DNA of 64,000 nucleotides, taken from the NCBI RefSeq assembly GCF_001707885.1, contig NZ_MASS01000001.1, positions 62,001-126,000 on the forward strand. The letters are read 5' to 3'. The notes beneath the pieces were generated by a model, which searched no databases, was not told the origin of the DNA, and worked only from the letters and a program-made list of their open reading frames with translations. How positions within the stretch are numbered: position 1 is the stretch's first letter; each line of letters starts with the position of its first letter. Both the position numbers and the translations under genes were made by a program. Positions 52,346 through 60,888 of this stretch are shown here, in pieces. The stretch comes from Desulfosporosinus cupriresistens. GTDB taxonomy: Bacteria; Bacillota; Desulfitobacteriia; Desulfitobacteriales; Desulfitobacteriaceae.

Positions 52346-53151
52346 CTTATCACTTCCATAATCAATGAACCTATGAGCATAGGAATATTGTAAATTCTCG
52401 TTGCTATAAAAAACAAAACCCATCCGACTATATAAGTCAGGTCCCAGACTATTATTTTCCCGTAGTTTCCGGTATGGTACTCCCCTGTAAAGCCCCTTAA
52501 ACACATAGCTTCATAAATCCGCTGTGCTCTGTCAAATGTACGCAATAGAAGCTGTCCCGCCAATGACCCCCAAGCACTCCGGTGAATACCCTTTTGTTCC
52601 GGAGCACGCAGTGAATAAGCCCTTAATGTCCGAGCAACCTCCTCCATCAATACGGAGATGTACCGATAGGTTAAGAGCAGCTGAATCACAAATATGCGAG
52701 GTACTTTCAGCATTCTCAACGCCCCTGCAAGCCGGTCCATCCCTGTGGTGGCAATAAGTAGAAGGGCCGCGGAGACTGTTAATGCGCTCTTTATTAAAAG
52801 AGACAGAAATGTAATCCAGCCTCTTGATATTTCTATTCCGCTCAACAAAAAGATTTGATGGTCAAAAAAAGGATTTAGTATACCTATTCCGATAATCAAG
52901 GGTGAAGCAAGTAGCATCCTCTTGATTATTGGCCCTACCGGAAGTTCTGCCAAGACAAAGACCATTACCGGATAAAAAAGAAGCGGAATTAAACCACTAA
53001 TTTCGTATTTTCCAAAGGATACGACCACAGTTAGATAACTAACTGTGGTCAACAATTTCGCAAGAGGATGTAATCTGTGAATGGTAGTTTCCTTTCGGGC
53101 CAAATCATCGAGAATCCGCATATTATACAATGAGTTCATTATATTCGGCAT
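52342..53151 (-). CDS. cbiQ: Nickel ECF transporter transmembrane subunit (NikQ/CbiQ-like)
   Basis: The 269-residue membrane protein has RLHPLAKLLTTVSYLTVVVS near residue 26, several hydrophobic helices and the EcfT coupling motif 'IYEAMCLRGFTGEYH' near residues 212-226. It lies between the fused substrate subunit and the ATPase and is separated from the former by 62 bases. Confidence 0.9.
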   Translation of the reverse strand: MPNIMNSLYNMRILDDLARKETTIHRLHPLAKLLTTVSYLTVVVSFGKYEISGLIPLLFYPVMVFVLAELPVGPIIKRMLLASPLIIGIGILNPFFDHQIFLLSGIEISRGWITFLSLLIKSALTVSAALLLIATTGMDRLAGALRMLKVPRIFVIQLLLTYRYISVLMEEVARTLRAYSLRAPEQKGIHRSAWGSLAGQLLLRTFDRAQRIYEAMCLRGFTGEYHTGNYGKIIVWDLTYIVGWVLFFIATRIYNIPMLIGSLIMEVIR

Positions 53152-53213
53152 ATTAACGATCCAATCCTAATTTTTTCTATTTAAGCAAGGTATCTGCCCC
53201 ACCTCAGAACTAT

Positions 53214-54266
53214 TCAAGCTGAGGTTCCATTTTTCCTTCTTTTAGCCAAACTAATGCCTGACCCCACAAGACCCGCCAAAACAAGCGTCATCCCGCCACC
53301 TATCAATCCTGAAGTGCTCGTTCCTCCACTTACAGCGGGCCAAGCCGCTTCGCTTTCTCCAGCACTTTGTTCTGTTCCTGTTTTTGGTGCCTTAAAGTCA
53401 TAACCAGGCAAAAATGCCGTTTTATTTTGTATTTCAGACAGGCTTTGATGAATGCCATCTTGGGCCTCCAACTCTTCTACACCCGCAGTCTTAAACATGG
53501 ACCATTCCAAACCATCTGGATTTGAAGAGGCAAACCAGGATAACACTACCCCTGTAACCAGCGCAACTGCAACAAGTCCGGTAACAACCTTCTTAATGGA
53601 GATATCCCCAATAGCCTCTCCTGAGCCGGCCTTTTCAATAATTTCTGGGCGCGACTTCCAAATAAAAGTTACAATAGCGGTTGTGACAAGGCCTTCTACT
53701 ACACCGATGGCAAGATGAATGGGCTGCATTAATAAGACAAATGTTCCAAAAGGTAATTCGGTCTTTCCGGAAAAGAACGTTTCCAGTACGACCCCGAAAG
53801 CACCCATCTGCAGGCCGATAATAGCAGTAAGCATAGACGCACCAAATATTCGCTGAGTAGAATACCCTTTTCGCATGAGCATTTTATAAATCAAGGGGTA
53901 GGCAATAAAGCATGGGAAAAAACCGAGATTAAAGACATTACTCCCTAAGGCCAGCAAGCCTCCATCTGCAAAAAACAAAGCTTGTATTGTGAGAACTGAC
54001 GCCATCGTTAGGAAGCCCGCATAGGGACCAAGTAAAATTGAAAGAATTAACCCTCCTCCAAGATGTCCGCTGGAGCCTGTTCCCGGTATTGAGAAATTAA
54101 TCATCTGGGACGCAAAGATAAACGCTCCCATGACTCCCATCAAAGGAATTTTCTTTTCATCCATTTCATTTTGCACTTTCTTAATCGAGTAAGCCGCAAC
54201 ACCCGCTGTTGCAGCCCACATAGCTCCACCAACTATGGGTGAAATCAGGGCATCTGCCATATGCAT
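53214..54266 (-). CDS. cbiM: Nickel ECF transporter substrate subunit with fused PDGLE domain (NikMN/CbiM-PDGLE)
   Basis: The 350-residue protein starts MHMADALISPIVGG, the metal-chelating N-terminus of CbiM/NikM. It has SSGHLGGGLILSILLGPYAG and FADGGLLALGSNVFNLGF, then a C-terminal PDGLE-type part (FASSNPDGLEWSM near residue 245) and a last helix. The fused form and the shared leader with cooT and NikABCDE favour Ni2+. The B12-regulated cobalt version of this system is the separate set at 35.4-38.1 kb. Confidence 0.9.
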   Translation of the reverse strand: MHMADALISPIVGGAMWAATAGVAAYSIKKVQNEMDEKKIPLMGVMGAFIFASQMINFSIPGTGSSGHLGGGLILSILLGPYAGFLTMASVLTIQALFFADGGLLALGSNVFNLGFFPCFIAYPLIYKMLMRKGYSTQRIFGASMLTAIIGLQMGAFGVVLETFFSGKTELPFGTFVLLMQPIHLAIGVVEGLVTTAIVTFIWKSRPEIIEKAGSGEAIGDISIKKVVTGLVAVALVTGVVLSWFASSNPDGLEWSMFKTAGVEELEAQDGIHQSLSEIQNKTAFLPGYDFKAPKTGTEQSAGESEAAWPAVSGGTSTSGLIGGGMTLVLAGLVGSGISLAKRRKNGTSA

Positions 54267-54356
54267 AAATATCTCTCCTTCTTTTTCTTAGTTGAACAAG
54301 TGCCTTATTTTTATGGCTAGATATTTTTTATTCAATCACCTTCCTTTCAAGTAAAC

Positions 54357-54442
54357 AAAAAACCATGAAGAAGACTCTAGCGAGTCAAACCTCCATGGTT
54401 TTTGCAAACACCTTCATGGTCTTGCACTGCGATATCATTTTT
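54357..54442 (-). promoter_or_regulatory. Ni-gene leader, copy 3 (NikMQO operon)
   Basis: The minus strand reads ATGATATCGCAGTGC, AAGACCATGAAGGT, GTTTGC, AAAAACCATGGAGGT, a GACTC/GAGTC hairpin, TTCATGGTTTTTT and GAAAGGAAGGTG. Relative to copy 1 the AAAGACC arm has become AAAAACC and the terminator arm has changed from TGGTCTT to TGGTTTT, a compensatory change. Bases 54417-54385 encode MKVFAKTMEV; the change is AAG to AAA (synonymous). Confidence 0.85.
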
Positions 54443-54448
54443 TATATC

Positions 54449-54478
54449 ATTCTACACTCTTTCGCGAATTCCTGCCAA
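54449..54478 (-). promoter_or_regulatory. Promoter of leader copy 3
   Basis: TTGGCA and TAGAAT with 18-base spacing on the minus strand, directly upstream of the leader. The boxes and the adjacent GGA are shared with the promoter of copy 1. Confidence 0.65.
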
Positions 54479-54626
54479 ATAGTTCCTCGTTATAAAATAA
54501 ATATTCGAATAAGCATGATAAGTCAGGAAACTCTTTTGGTACCAAGAATTTAAACATCACAACTTCAAAAAGATAGATCATTTTTCAATTGGAAAGAAGG
54601 GATTAACTCTTTTATGTAGAATACTA

Positions 54627-54664
54627 TTGACATAGCCTAAATATTTTGACATAGCCTAAATATT
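54627..54664 (+). repeat. Tandem 19-base direct repeat carrying -35 boxes
   Basis: TTGACATAGCCTAAATATT occurs twice head to tail with no spacer, immediately upstream of leader copy 6. Each unit starts with a consensus TTGACA. It may be a regulator-binding array or a duplicated promoter. Confidence 0.75.
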
Positions 54665-54671
54665 CATTATG

Positions 54672-54738
54672 AAAAAAGAGACCATGGAGGTCTTGACTTG
54701 ACATTAAGTCGGGTCATTCTTTCCATGGTCTTTTTCAT
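54672..54738 (+). promoter_or_regulatory. Ni-gene leader, copy 6 (short form, cooT side)
   Basis: The plus strand reads AAGAGACCATGGAGGTC, a GACTT/AAGTC hairpin, TCCATGGTCTTTTTC and AAGGAGGTGAT. AGACCATGGA pairs perfectly with TCCATGGTCT. The first hairpin of the long form and the decapeptide frame are missing. It is the plus-strand counterpart facing cooT. Confidence 0.75.
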
Positions 54739-54914
54739 TTTACAAGGAGGTGATTATAGGCATATGAGCCCCTGCCGGATGTCTTTCCATAGTTTGTAAT
54801 GTAATGAATTCCACGTTCCAAAATGCTTTCAAAATCTTCCTGCCTCTTACGTGCGAAAATGTCAACTCATCATCCCTAAGGAGAGTTTGGATCCTTACGG
54901 AACACTATCAACTT
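54739..54914 (+). other. Possible truncated small gene after leader copy 6
   Basis: AAGGAGGTGAT, an ideal ribosome site, is followed by ATG 54764 and an 11-codon frame (MSPCRMSFHSL) ending at 54799. The rest has no frame. It may be the stub of a gene lost between the leader and cooT, or simply part of a long cooT leader. Confidence 0.35.
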
Positions 54915-54962
54915 CAGACCCGATGATAGCCTGATCTGACCGTCACGATATCATTGGGTCTG
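54915..54962 (+). repeat. Long imperfect hairpin in the cooT leader
   Basis: CAGACCCGATGATA pairs with TATCATTGGGTCTG (14 pairs, one G-T) around a 20-base loop. No T-run follows. It lies about 90 bases upstream of cooT and may affect its mRNA. Confidence 0.6.
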
Positions 54963-55055
54963 ACCCCTAACTTAAAATGATCCTTTCCCAGGCAACAACT
55001 TTTGAGCTTGTTCTGGTAAAGCTTTAATAATTCTTAAAAGAAGGAGCTAACTGCC

Positions 55056-55295
55056 ATGTGTGAATCAAATGTCTATCTCAAAGATGGAGAAAGCGAAGTA
55101 ATGCTCATGGAGTCTGTTGATATCATCGAGCCCTATGAAACTGGCCTTAAACTAATGGACATTTTCGGAAAACAATTGTTTATCCAAGCCAAAATTAAAG
55201 ACATGACTCTTCTCAACCACCGTATTATCTTAGAAAGATTGCCATTAGATAGCGTCAAAGAAAGCCCTAAGTGCCTATCTCTGACTGCTATCTAA
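55056..55295 (+). CDS. cooT: CooT-family nickel-binding protein
   Basis: This 79-residue protein begins MCESNVYLKDGE and contains 'SVDIIEPYETGLKLMDIFGK', QAKIKDMTLLNHRIIL, the CooT family pattern. Cys2 is the expected nickel ligand, as in Rhodospirillum rubrum CooT, which helps load nickel into CO dehydrogenase. ATG 55056 is preceded by AGAAGGAG. No CO dehydrogenase gene is in the window. Leader copy 6 lies upstream and tandem -35 repeats precede it. Confidence 0.88.
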   Translation: MCESNVYLKDGESEVMLMESVDIIEPYETGLKLMDIFGKQLFIQAKIKDMTLLNHRIILERLPLDSVKESPKCLSLTAI

Positions 55296-55344
55296 TGTCT
55301 AAGACAGCTGCCGCTCTCCAATGAATCAAATTCTAATAAAAGCC

Positions 55345-55380
55345 AACACCCTGGGCTCTTTTTTGAGAATCCAGGGTGTT
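55345..55380 (+). terminator. Terminator after cooT
   Basis: AACACCCTGG and CCAGGGTGTT flank a 16-base loop, followed by CTTATG. It is 50 bases beyond the cooT stop. The following T-run is weak. Confidence 0.7.
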
Positions 55381-55538
55381 CTTATGGCATGGGCATTTCT
55401 GAATTTACTCAATTTGATTCCATAATTAGCAACAGTTTGTCAATAAGGACTCTAGTGCTTATTACTATTGAACTCGCCAATCTGGGAATTACATGACGTT
55501 TTGATCAGATTAGTCATGACTCAGTACTTTTTGATATC

Positions 55539-56303
55539 TTACGTCAATGTGCTAAATTTTGATGCTCCCGGTAGATCGGGAAAAAGTGATAAGTGATTTA
55601 TGTTCATTCTATTTAGAGCTTTTAAAATGGGAGTTCTTTCAGTGTTAGGCAACGTCAGCTTGAGTAATATTACTTTTGCTTTGCTAACAACACTAAAATT
55701 TCTCCTTACCCACTGTTCAATGTCTACTCCTATTGGAGACTTTGTAAACAGACCGCTCTGGTTAGCCAACCTTGAGTCATCATCAAACAAAGGTTTTATG
55801 TACTTAACAAATAAATCATCTTCGCTTGTGCCAGGGTTCTTCATTTTCAACTCGTCATTTTTGACCATTACCGCTCTTTTAGCAAAGGAATAGATAGCTC
55901 TTTTACCTTGTTCTTTACTCTCCTTACAAAATGCAAAGTAGGCGGCGACAAAAGGTGAGATTGTCCACTCTAAAAGTGGCGTGACAAGGCTGTAATGCAA
56001 ACCTGATGCCCACCACTCATCATCCGATTCCATTTTTTCCAGATTTAATCCCATCCTATCCCTGGCAGCATGCTTAAAGTTTTTAAGATGCATTAAACTA
56101 TCATTTTCATCGGACTTTTTCAGCATTCTATCCCAAGTTGATTCCAGTAACCAGTCAGCGGACCTCTGACCCCGCCAAATATAATTACTAGTGTTCAATA
56201 GTCTCCCTGTTACTATGCTAGAAAACTCTTCCCAAGAGGAAAGATCAGCAGCAATTACGCCTTCACTAAGATTGCTGGTTATATAATCACGTGTCAATAT
56301 CAT
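55539..56303 (-). CDS. FRG-domain protein
   Basis: The 254-residue protein has the FRG signature near residues 40-60 (NYIWRGQRSADWLLESTWDRM). Further on come 'SLVTPLLEWTISPFVAAYFA' near residue 110 and a basic helical C-terminal part. FRG proteins are widespread and often occur in accessory or defence regions, but their activity is not established. It stands alone between cooT and the SDR remnant. Confidence 0.8.
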   Translation of the reverse strand: MILTRDYITSNLSEGVIAADLSSWEEFSSIVTGRLLNTSNYIWRGQRSADWLLESTWDRMLKKSDENDSLMHLKNFKHAARDRMGLNLEKMESDDEWWASGLHYSLVTPLLEWTISPFVAAYFAFCKESKEQGKRAIYSFAKRAVMVKNDELKMKNPGTSEDDLFVKYIKPLFDDDSRLANQSGLFTKSPIGVDIEQWVRRNFSVVSKAKVILLKLTLPNTERTPILKALNRMNINHLSLFPDLPGASKFSTLT

Positions 56304-56333
56304 GATTTCCCCTCCTCGAAAGAGTACACTGTT

Positions 56334-56428
56334 TTAGAATTGAGGATATCTATCTATAGTTTGATCTATAGTTGCCTTGCCAATTCCTCTGGAAGCACCT
56401 GAGATTATAAAGGTTTTTGCTTTGACAT
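56334..56428 (-). pseudogene. Short-chain dehydrogenase remnant
   Basis: ATG 56428 reads MSKQK and, if one A is added to the following A-run, continues KTFIISGASRGIGKATI, the TGxxxGIG nucleotide-binding start of an SDR. Only about 20 codons remain before the match ends. GGAGAGG precedes the ATG. It is a 5' fragment. Confidence 0.75.
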
Positions 56429-56529
56429 CCGAATTCCTCTCCAAATATATACCTCGAACAGTGCTTGCCTCCCCATGATATACTTTGGAATAAACGCCCT
56501 GCCAAAAAACAGGGCGCTCGTCTACAAGG

Positions 56530-57288
56530 TTAAGAATTACCTTTAGAAGCACAAATGGCAAACATAGGGGTTGGGTAATATAAAATTCGCTCTATTTCAT
56601 CATGGACTAAATGACTAATAGTTTCCTCAACTTCTATCTGTTGAAAACCACAGCTGGGAAAAGCCTGTTGATCCCATAATGGCCGTCTTTTATACGTCAA
56701 AGGTAGTTTCCGGGCAATAGCCTCACTTTCTTCCCGCTGCTCCGGAGTAAGCTTATTATCTTGATACCCTTTTTCGATGGCCAGCTGACGATACTTATCA
56801 CATTGAATTTGAAGCTCCGGATCACTCAAGTGCAAATTCCAATTGGCATCAAACACCAAGACCTTGCCGTTTGGTTTTAAGAGTCTGTACCATTCCTGGT
56901 ATACTTCTAACGGATTGGGCATAAGCCAGGTGACATTTCTCGATACAATTACATCGAAGCTCTCGTTCGGCAGATCAACTGCATGGGCATCTGCTTTGAT
57001 AAAGCGAATGGTCTTGCCGGCTGCCTCAGCATTTTTACGAGCTTGGTCCAACATATCTTGACACTTATCTACCGCCGTCACTGAATAATTCATCCCTGCT
57101 AACAGAATAGCAAAGAAGCCCGGTCCGGTTCCCACATCTAAGACCTGCAGATTGTCTCCTTGCCCGACATACTTCCGCAACAGTGACTCCCAAGCTTCTT
57201 TTTTCTGGCAAGCCATTTCCTTTTGGACAACTTCATTATAACTGTCAGCCCGCTTATCCCAATACTTTTCAATCCGATTTTCTAACAT
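56530..57288 (-). CDS. Class I SAM-dependent methyltransferase at the end of the FecBCD-type operon
   Basis: The 252-residue protein has motif I VLDVGTGPGFFAILLAG near residue 49, VDKCQDML, DVIVSRNVTWLMPNP and LLKPNGKVLVFDANW. These motifs match in order and wording those of the methyltransferase at 47144-47914, so the two are related. It overlaps the ATPase gene by 20 bases. Association with two unrelated ABC transporters that share a leader suggests a conserved step linked to nickel uptake; inference. Confidence 0.87.
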   Translation of the reverse strand: MLENRIEKYWDKRADSYNEVVQKEMACQKKEAWESLLRKYVGQGDNLQVLDVGTGPGFFAILLAGMNYSVTAVDKCQDMLDQARKNAEAAGKTIRFIKADAHAVDLPNESFDVIVSRNVTWLMPNPLEVYQEWYRLLKPNGKVLVFDANWNLHLSDPELQIQCDKYRQLAIEKGYQDNKLTPEQREESEAIARKLPLTYKRRPLWDQQAFPSCGFQQIEVEETISHLVHDEIERILYYPTPMFAICASKGNS

Positions 57289-58069
57289 GCTTATCTCTCC
57301 TCGCTTTTATCGAACTTATGGCCATAACGTGGGAAACCCCATCACTGGTCTGAAGAATGGCGGCCTTCACTTGATACACTGTTCGGAGCATACTCGAAGT
57401 CAGTACCGCTGCAGGCGGTCCGGTTGCATACACCTCTCCGTTAGACAAGACAACAATTTCATCGGCAAAACGAGCTGCCATGTCCAGCTCATGAAGGGTC
57501 ACCACCGTGGTCATATTTCGGGTGATAGTAAGTTTTTTAATAAGCTCTAACATTTCTAATTCTCGACTCAAATCCAAACTGGTTGTCGGTTCATCCAAGA
57601 GCAAAATACCAGGTTCTCTTACCAACGCCAGCGCAATAAACACCATTTGCCGTTGACCGCCGCTCAGCTCGCCAATATTCCTGGAAGCTAAATCTTCTAT
57701 ACCCAATTGCCTGAGTATTTTAAGCACACAATTCACTTCGACATCATTGACTTTCAGCGACAAAGAATGCACTTTTCCCAGCAGAACAACCTCAAAAACA
57801 CTCAACACAGGCTTGCCAGAGCCTTCTTGCGATAGGAAGCTGATCTGGTTTGCCATGTCCTGTGCTTTCAGATTTTTTACGTTCTTGCCATCTATGAGAA
57901 TATTACCCTGCCCCCGCAAGATGCCGCTGATACATTTGAGCAGCGTAGACTTGCCTGTAGCGTTAGGACCAATAACCGCCGTCAGCTTTCCCGGACGGAA
58001 GGTTAGATTAATGTTTCTCAAGATTGGTTGCGAACCATAGCCAAACGATAAATTACATATTTCCAACAT
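57269..58069 (-). CDS. ABC transporter ATPase, FecE/BtuD type
   Basis: ATG 58069 overlaps the permease stop as TAATG. The 266-residue ATPase has Walker A GPNATGKST near residue 37, Q-loop SFLSQEGSG, signature LSGGQRQM and Walker B ILLLDEPTTSLD. It energises import of a metal chelate with the next two genes. Confidence 0.9.
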   Translation of the reverse strand: MLEICNLSFGYGSQPILRNINLTFRPGKLTAVIGPNATGKSTLLKCISGILRGQGNILIDGKNVKNLKAQDMANQISFLSQEGSGKPVLSVFEVVLLGKVHSLSLKVNDVEVNCVLKILRQLGIEDLASRNIGELSGGQRQMVFIALALVREPGILLLDEPTTSLDLSRELEMLELIKKLTITRNMTTVVTLHELDMAARFADEIVVLSNGEVYATGPPAAVLTSSMLRTVYQVKAAILQTSDGVSHVMAISSIKARRDKHVRKSD

Positions 58070-59115
58070 TACCAATACTCTCTTTTCTGCGTCAGAATAA
58101 GGGAAAAGAAGAAAGGTACACCGATCAGGGATGTGACAATTCCAATTGGGAAAATCGCGCCTGGAATAATCAGCTTACTGCCAATCGAAGCAACCGAAAG
58201 CAGTAAGGCTCCGCCCAGAGCCGATAGGGGCAAAAAGAATCTCTGATCCTCCCCCACTAGCATTCTGGCGATATGAGGCCCCACCAAACCAATAAACCCG
58301 ATTGTACCTACGAAACATACTGCCGACGCAGTCAATAGTGAAATAAGTACAAAGGTTTTTAGCCTCAACCTTTCTACATTTATCCCCAGACTTTTAGCTT
58401 TCTCATCGCCCAACTTCAGGGCAGTGAGCTTCCAAGCGTCTTTGACAATCATAGGAATGGCAAGCAGAAGAACTGCCGAAACTAACCCCACCTTGGGCCA
58501 GGTTGCCTTCATCAAGCTGCCAAATAGCCAAAAGACAATAGCCTGCAGCGCTTCGGCCGATGCCATATACTGGAGTAAAGCCAACAAGGCATGAAAGAGA
58601 AACATCAGCCCAATCCCGGCCAATACCATGGTTTCAGCCGTCATCGCCCTTGCCCGTCCAATAAAATAAATCAGCAGACAAGTTAAGAGCGCAAAAATAA
58701 AGGCACTGCTGGGAACAAGATAAGCCTCAGGTATTGGTAGCTTACCTCCCCCTACGACCATGGCCAGTGCCGCCCCAAAGCCTGCACCTGACGAAATACC
58801 CAATGTATAGGGACTAGCCAACGGATTATCCAGGATGGTCTGCATTTCAGCTCCGGCGATACCCAAGGTAGCTCCTACAACAATAGCCATCAAGCCCGTC
58901 GGCAGACGCAATGTCCAAACAATAACCTCAGTGGTCGGTTCAACCGTAGCTACCCCAAAAATCGTCTTAATTATGTCCGGGACAGATAGCCAAGCGGGCC
59001 CCACTAAAACATCAACCAGCAAACTCACTAAGCCTAGCGCGGCAAACATGAGCAAAAATGAGTATTTTCGGGCAACAATCCCTTGATATACCGCTTTTTC
59101 TTTGACTAATTCCAT
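58069..59115 (-). CDS. ABC transporter permease, FecCD/BtuC family
   Basis: The 348-residue protein has about nine or ten helices. 'RLPTGLMAIVVGATLGIAGAEMQ' (read from about residue 70), NPLASPYTLGISSGAGFGAAL and GFIGLVGPHIARMLVGEDQR are the FecCD signatures. Substrates of the family are iron siderophores, haem, B12 and nickel or cobalt chelates. Confidence 0.92.
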   Translation of the reverse strand: MELVKEKAVYQGIVARKYSFLLMFAALGLVSLLVDVLVGPAWLSVPDIIKTIFGVATVEPTTEVIVWTLRLPTGLMAIVVGATLGIAGAEMQTILDNPLASPYTLGISSGAGFGAALAMVVGGGKLPIPEAYLVPSSAFIFALLTCLLIYFIGRARAMTAETMVLAGIGLMFLFHALLALLQYMASAEALQAIVFWLFGSLMKATWPKVGLVSAVLLLAIPMIVKDAWKLTALKLGDEKAKSLGINVERLRLKTFVLISLLTASAVCFVGTIGFIGLVGPHIARMLVGEDQRFFLPLSALGGALLLSVASIGSKLIIPGAIFPIGIVTSLIGVPFFFSLILTQKREYW

Positions 59116-59130
59116 TCCATTTCTCCTCGT

Positions 59131-60285
59131 TTAATTCTGCAAATCCATCATCCAAAGACCACTCAGTTCGACCGGCATAAACTTTTTGTAAAATTCTTGC
59201 AAGGTCTGAAGCGGGTCGATATCCTTAAACTCTTCAGGATAAAACTTTTTGGCAAGATACTGAATAACCGCCGAATCATAGACCTCACGGGAAATGCCAT
59301 GATGGATGGCAAACACTTGCTTATTCTTAACTGCCTTGAGTTCTGACCAACCTACCCGTTTGGTGAAGGCCTGCAGCAGCTTCTGAGATTCTGCTTGGTC
59401 GGCCATAAAGCCCAGCCGCAGAGATTCCGGTTTTTTGGGCCAGTATGAGCCAGTCAAAATGATAATGTCCGGATTAGCTTTCAGTAAGAACTCAGGATTA
59501 ATTGGACCATATGTTTCAAATTTATCCTTGGTTATATTGTTTCCGCCGCATTGCTCCACTAAAGCACCCCACATATAGTTTCCGTAACTATTACCATAGG
59601 TAGCAGGGCTATCTGAGGCGCACTCTACATAAACTTTGGGTTTGGGCGTAGTTATGGTTTTTAAACGCGAGTAGATCTTATTAACCTCTTCTTGGTGATA
59701 GTTGGCAAGTTCCTGCGCCCGCTGCTCTTTACCAAGTATTTTACCCATCAATTGAATGCTCTTAGTATGATTTTCGATACTTTCAGTATGGTAATCGATA
59801 AACACAGTAGGTATCCCGGCTGCTTCTAGTTTATTTATAATATCCTGGGATTTTTTTAATAAGCCAAGCGGCAGAACAAGTACGTCCGCTTTTAAGGCAA
59901 TAACCTTTTCAACACTAAAGGTATCTGTATCAATATTGCCTACATCAGGTATTTTATCTAGTTCTGGTATGGCCTCAGAGTATTTTGTCCACATGTCGAA
60001 ACGATTGATTTTTAGTCCATCATCCATACCCGCAATCTTCTGATATACGGTTTTCCCCTCTAAGGCCATCATAGTAATAAAAGCACCTCCGCTGCCGCTC
60101 CACTGCAGCACCACCTTATTGACCGGAGCTTTGAGCTTAACTTCTCTCCCTGCAAGGTCGGTTACCTGGATTTGTTCACCATTTTTCGTTGTTGTTTGCT
60201 GCGAGCACCCTGTTAGTAGGGTAATAGCTAATAGAAATATCAAGACTAGTGAACATCGCCGTGTAAAAAAAAGATTCAGATTCAT
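59131..60285 (-). CDS. ABC transporter substrate-binding lipoprotein, FecB/BtuF type
   Basis: The 384-residue lipoprotein has lipobox LLTGCSQQ (Cys27), then QVTDLAGREVKLKAPVNKVV, the PBP class III entry. 'ALKADVLVLPLGLLKKSQ' and AAGIPTVFIDYH mark the first lobe and VYVECASDSPATYGNSYGNYMWG the second. The substrate is not evident, but the shared leader upstream suggests nickel, possibly as a chelate. Confidence 0.88.
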   Translation of the reverse strand: MNLNLFFTRRCSLVLIFLLAITLLTGCSQQTTTKNGEQIQVTDLAGREVKLKAPVNKVVLQWSGSGGAFITMMALEGKTVYQKIAGMDDGLKINRFDMWTKYSEAIPELDKIPDVGNIDTDTFSVEKVIALKADVLVLPLGLLKKSQDIINKLEAAGIPTVFIDYHTESIENHTKSIQLMGKILGKEQRAQELANYHQEEVNKIYSRLKTITTPKPKVYVECASDSPATYGNSYGNYMWGALVEQCGGNNITKDKFETYGPINPEFLLKANPDIIILTGSYWPKKPESLRLGFMADQAESQKLLQAFTKRVGWSELKAVKNKQVFAIHHGISREVYDSAVIQYLAKKFYPEEFKDIDPLQTLQEFYKKFMPVELSGLWMMDLQN

Positions 60286-60392
60286 TGTAAATATCCCCTT
60301 TTCTAAATTTTGAGGGGTTACCCTGTGTCAGCCCTCTGCACCCAGTAAGAAAACACCGTCACATTAAAAATTATCCACCTTCCTTTCTAAAA

Positions 60393-60486
60393 AATAAAAA
60401 GACCATAAAGTCGACTCTTACGAGTCAAACCTCCATGGTCTTTGCAAACACCTTCATGGTCTTGCTAAGCAATATCATTTTTCTTT
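60393..60486 (-). promoter_or_regulatory. Ni-gene leader, copy 4 (FecBCD-type operon)
   Basis: The minus strand reads ATGATATTGCTTAGC, AAGACCATGAAGGT, GTTTGC, AAAGACCATGGAGGT, a GACTC/GAGTC hairpin, TTTATGGTCTTTTT and GAAAGGAAGGTGG. Bases 60457-60425 encode MKVFAKTMEV and a stop, identical at the base level to copy 1. It lies about 110 bases upstream of the binding-protein gene. Confidence 0.85.
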
Positions 60487-60489
60487 ATT

Positions 60490-60888
60490 TTCTCTGTTGA
60501 ACTGTATTCTCTAACCATTTGACAAATTCCTGCTAAGTTAAGCTTTTGGAAAAGATTTATCAGGGTTATCCAAAATAAAATATCGTGATATTTGGTATAC
60601 GTGTTGTATATTGCATAAAATAACAAAATGGAATTATTACCATTATTATTGTTCGTGCTCGTGCTGATGACGAAGTCGTGGCTATCATTGTGAAGTTTGA
60701 AATTCCTAAACAAATTCCTTCAAATAAACTCTTGTGCGAGACAACAGCTGAACGAACATTTAACCTCTTATTCTTCTGAAATGATTGGATATTGATCATA
60801 AATCAAAAATCTGTTACGCTATTTATGAAATTATTATTGTTGGCTTATTTATAATAGGTAAGCAAAAATGGCCGTTCGGAGGGTTTTG
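60490..60888. other. Intergenic stretch without a supported gene
   Basis: Short frames on both strands lack ribosome sites and known motifs. CGGAGGG just before 60889 serves the EamA gene. No RNA family or terminator is recognised. Confidence 0.5.

Noticed and set aside
60566..60799. Short frames in the gap before the EamA gene
   Set aside because: No ribosome site or motif, and frames on both strands overlap each other; treated as non-coding.
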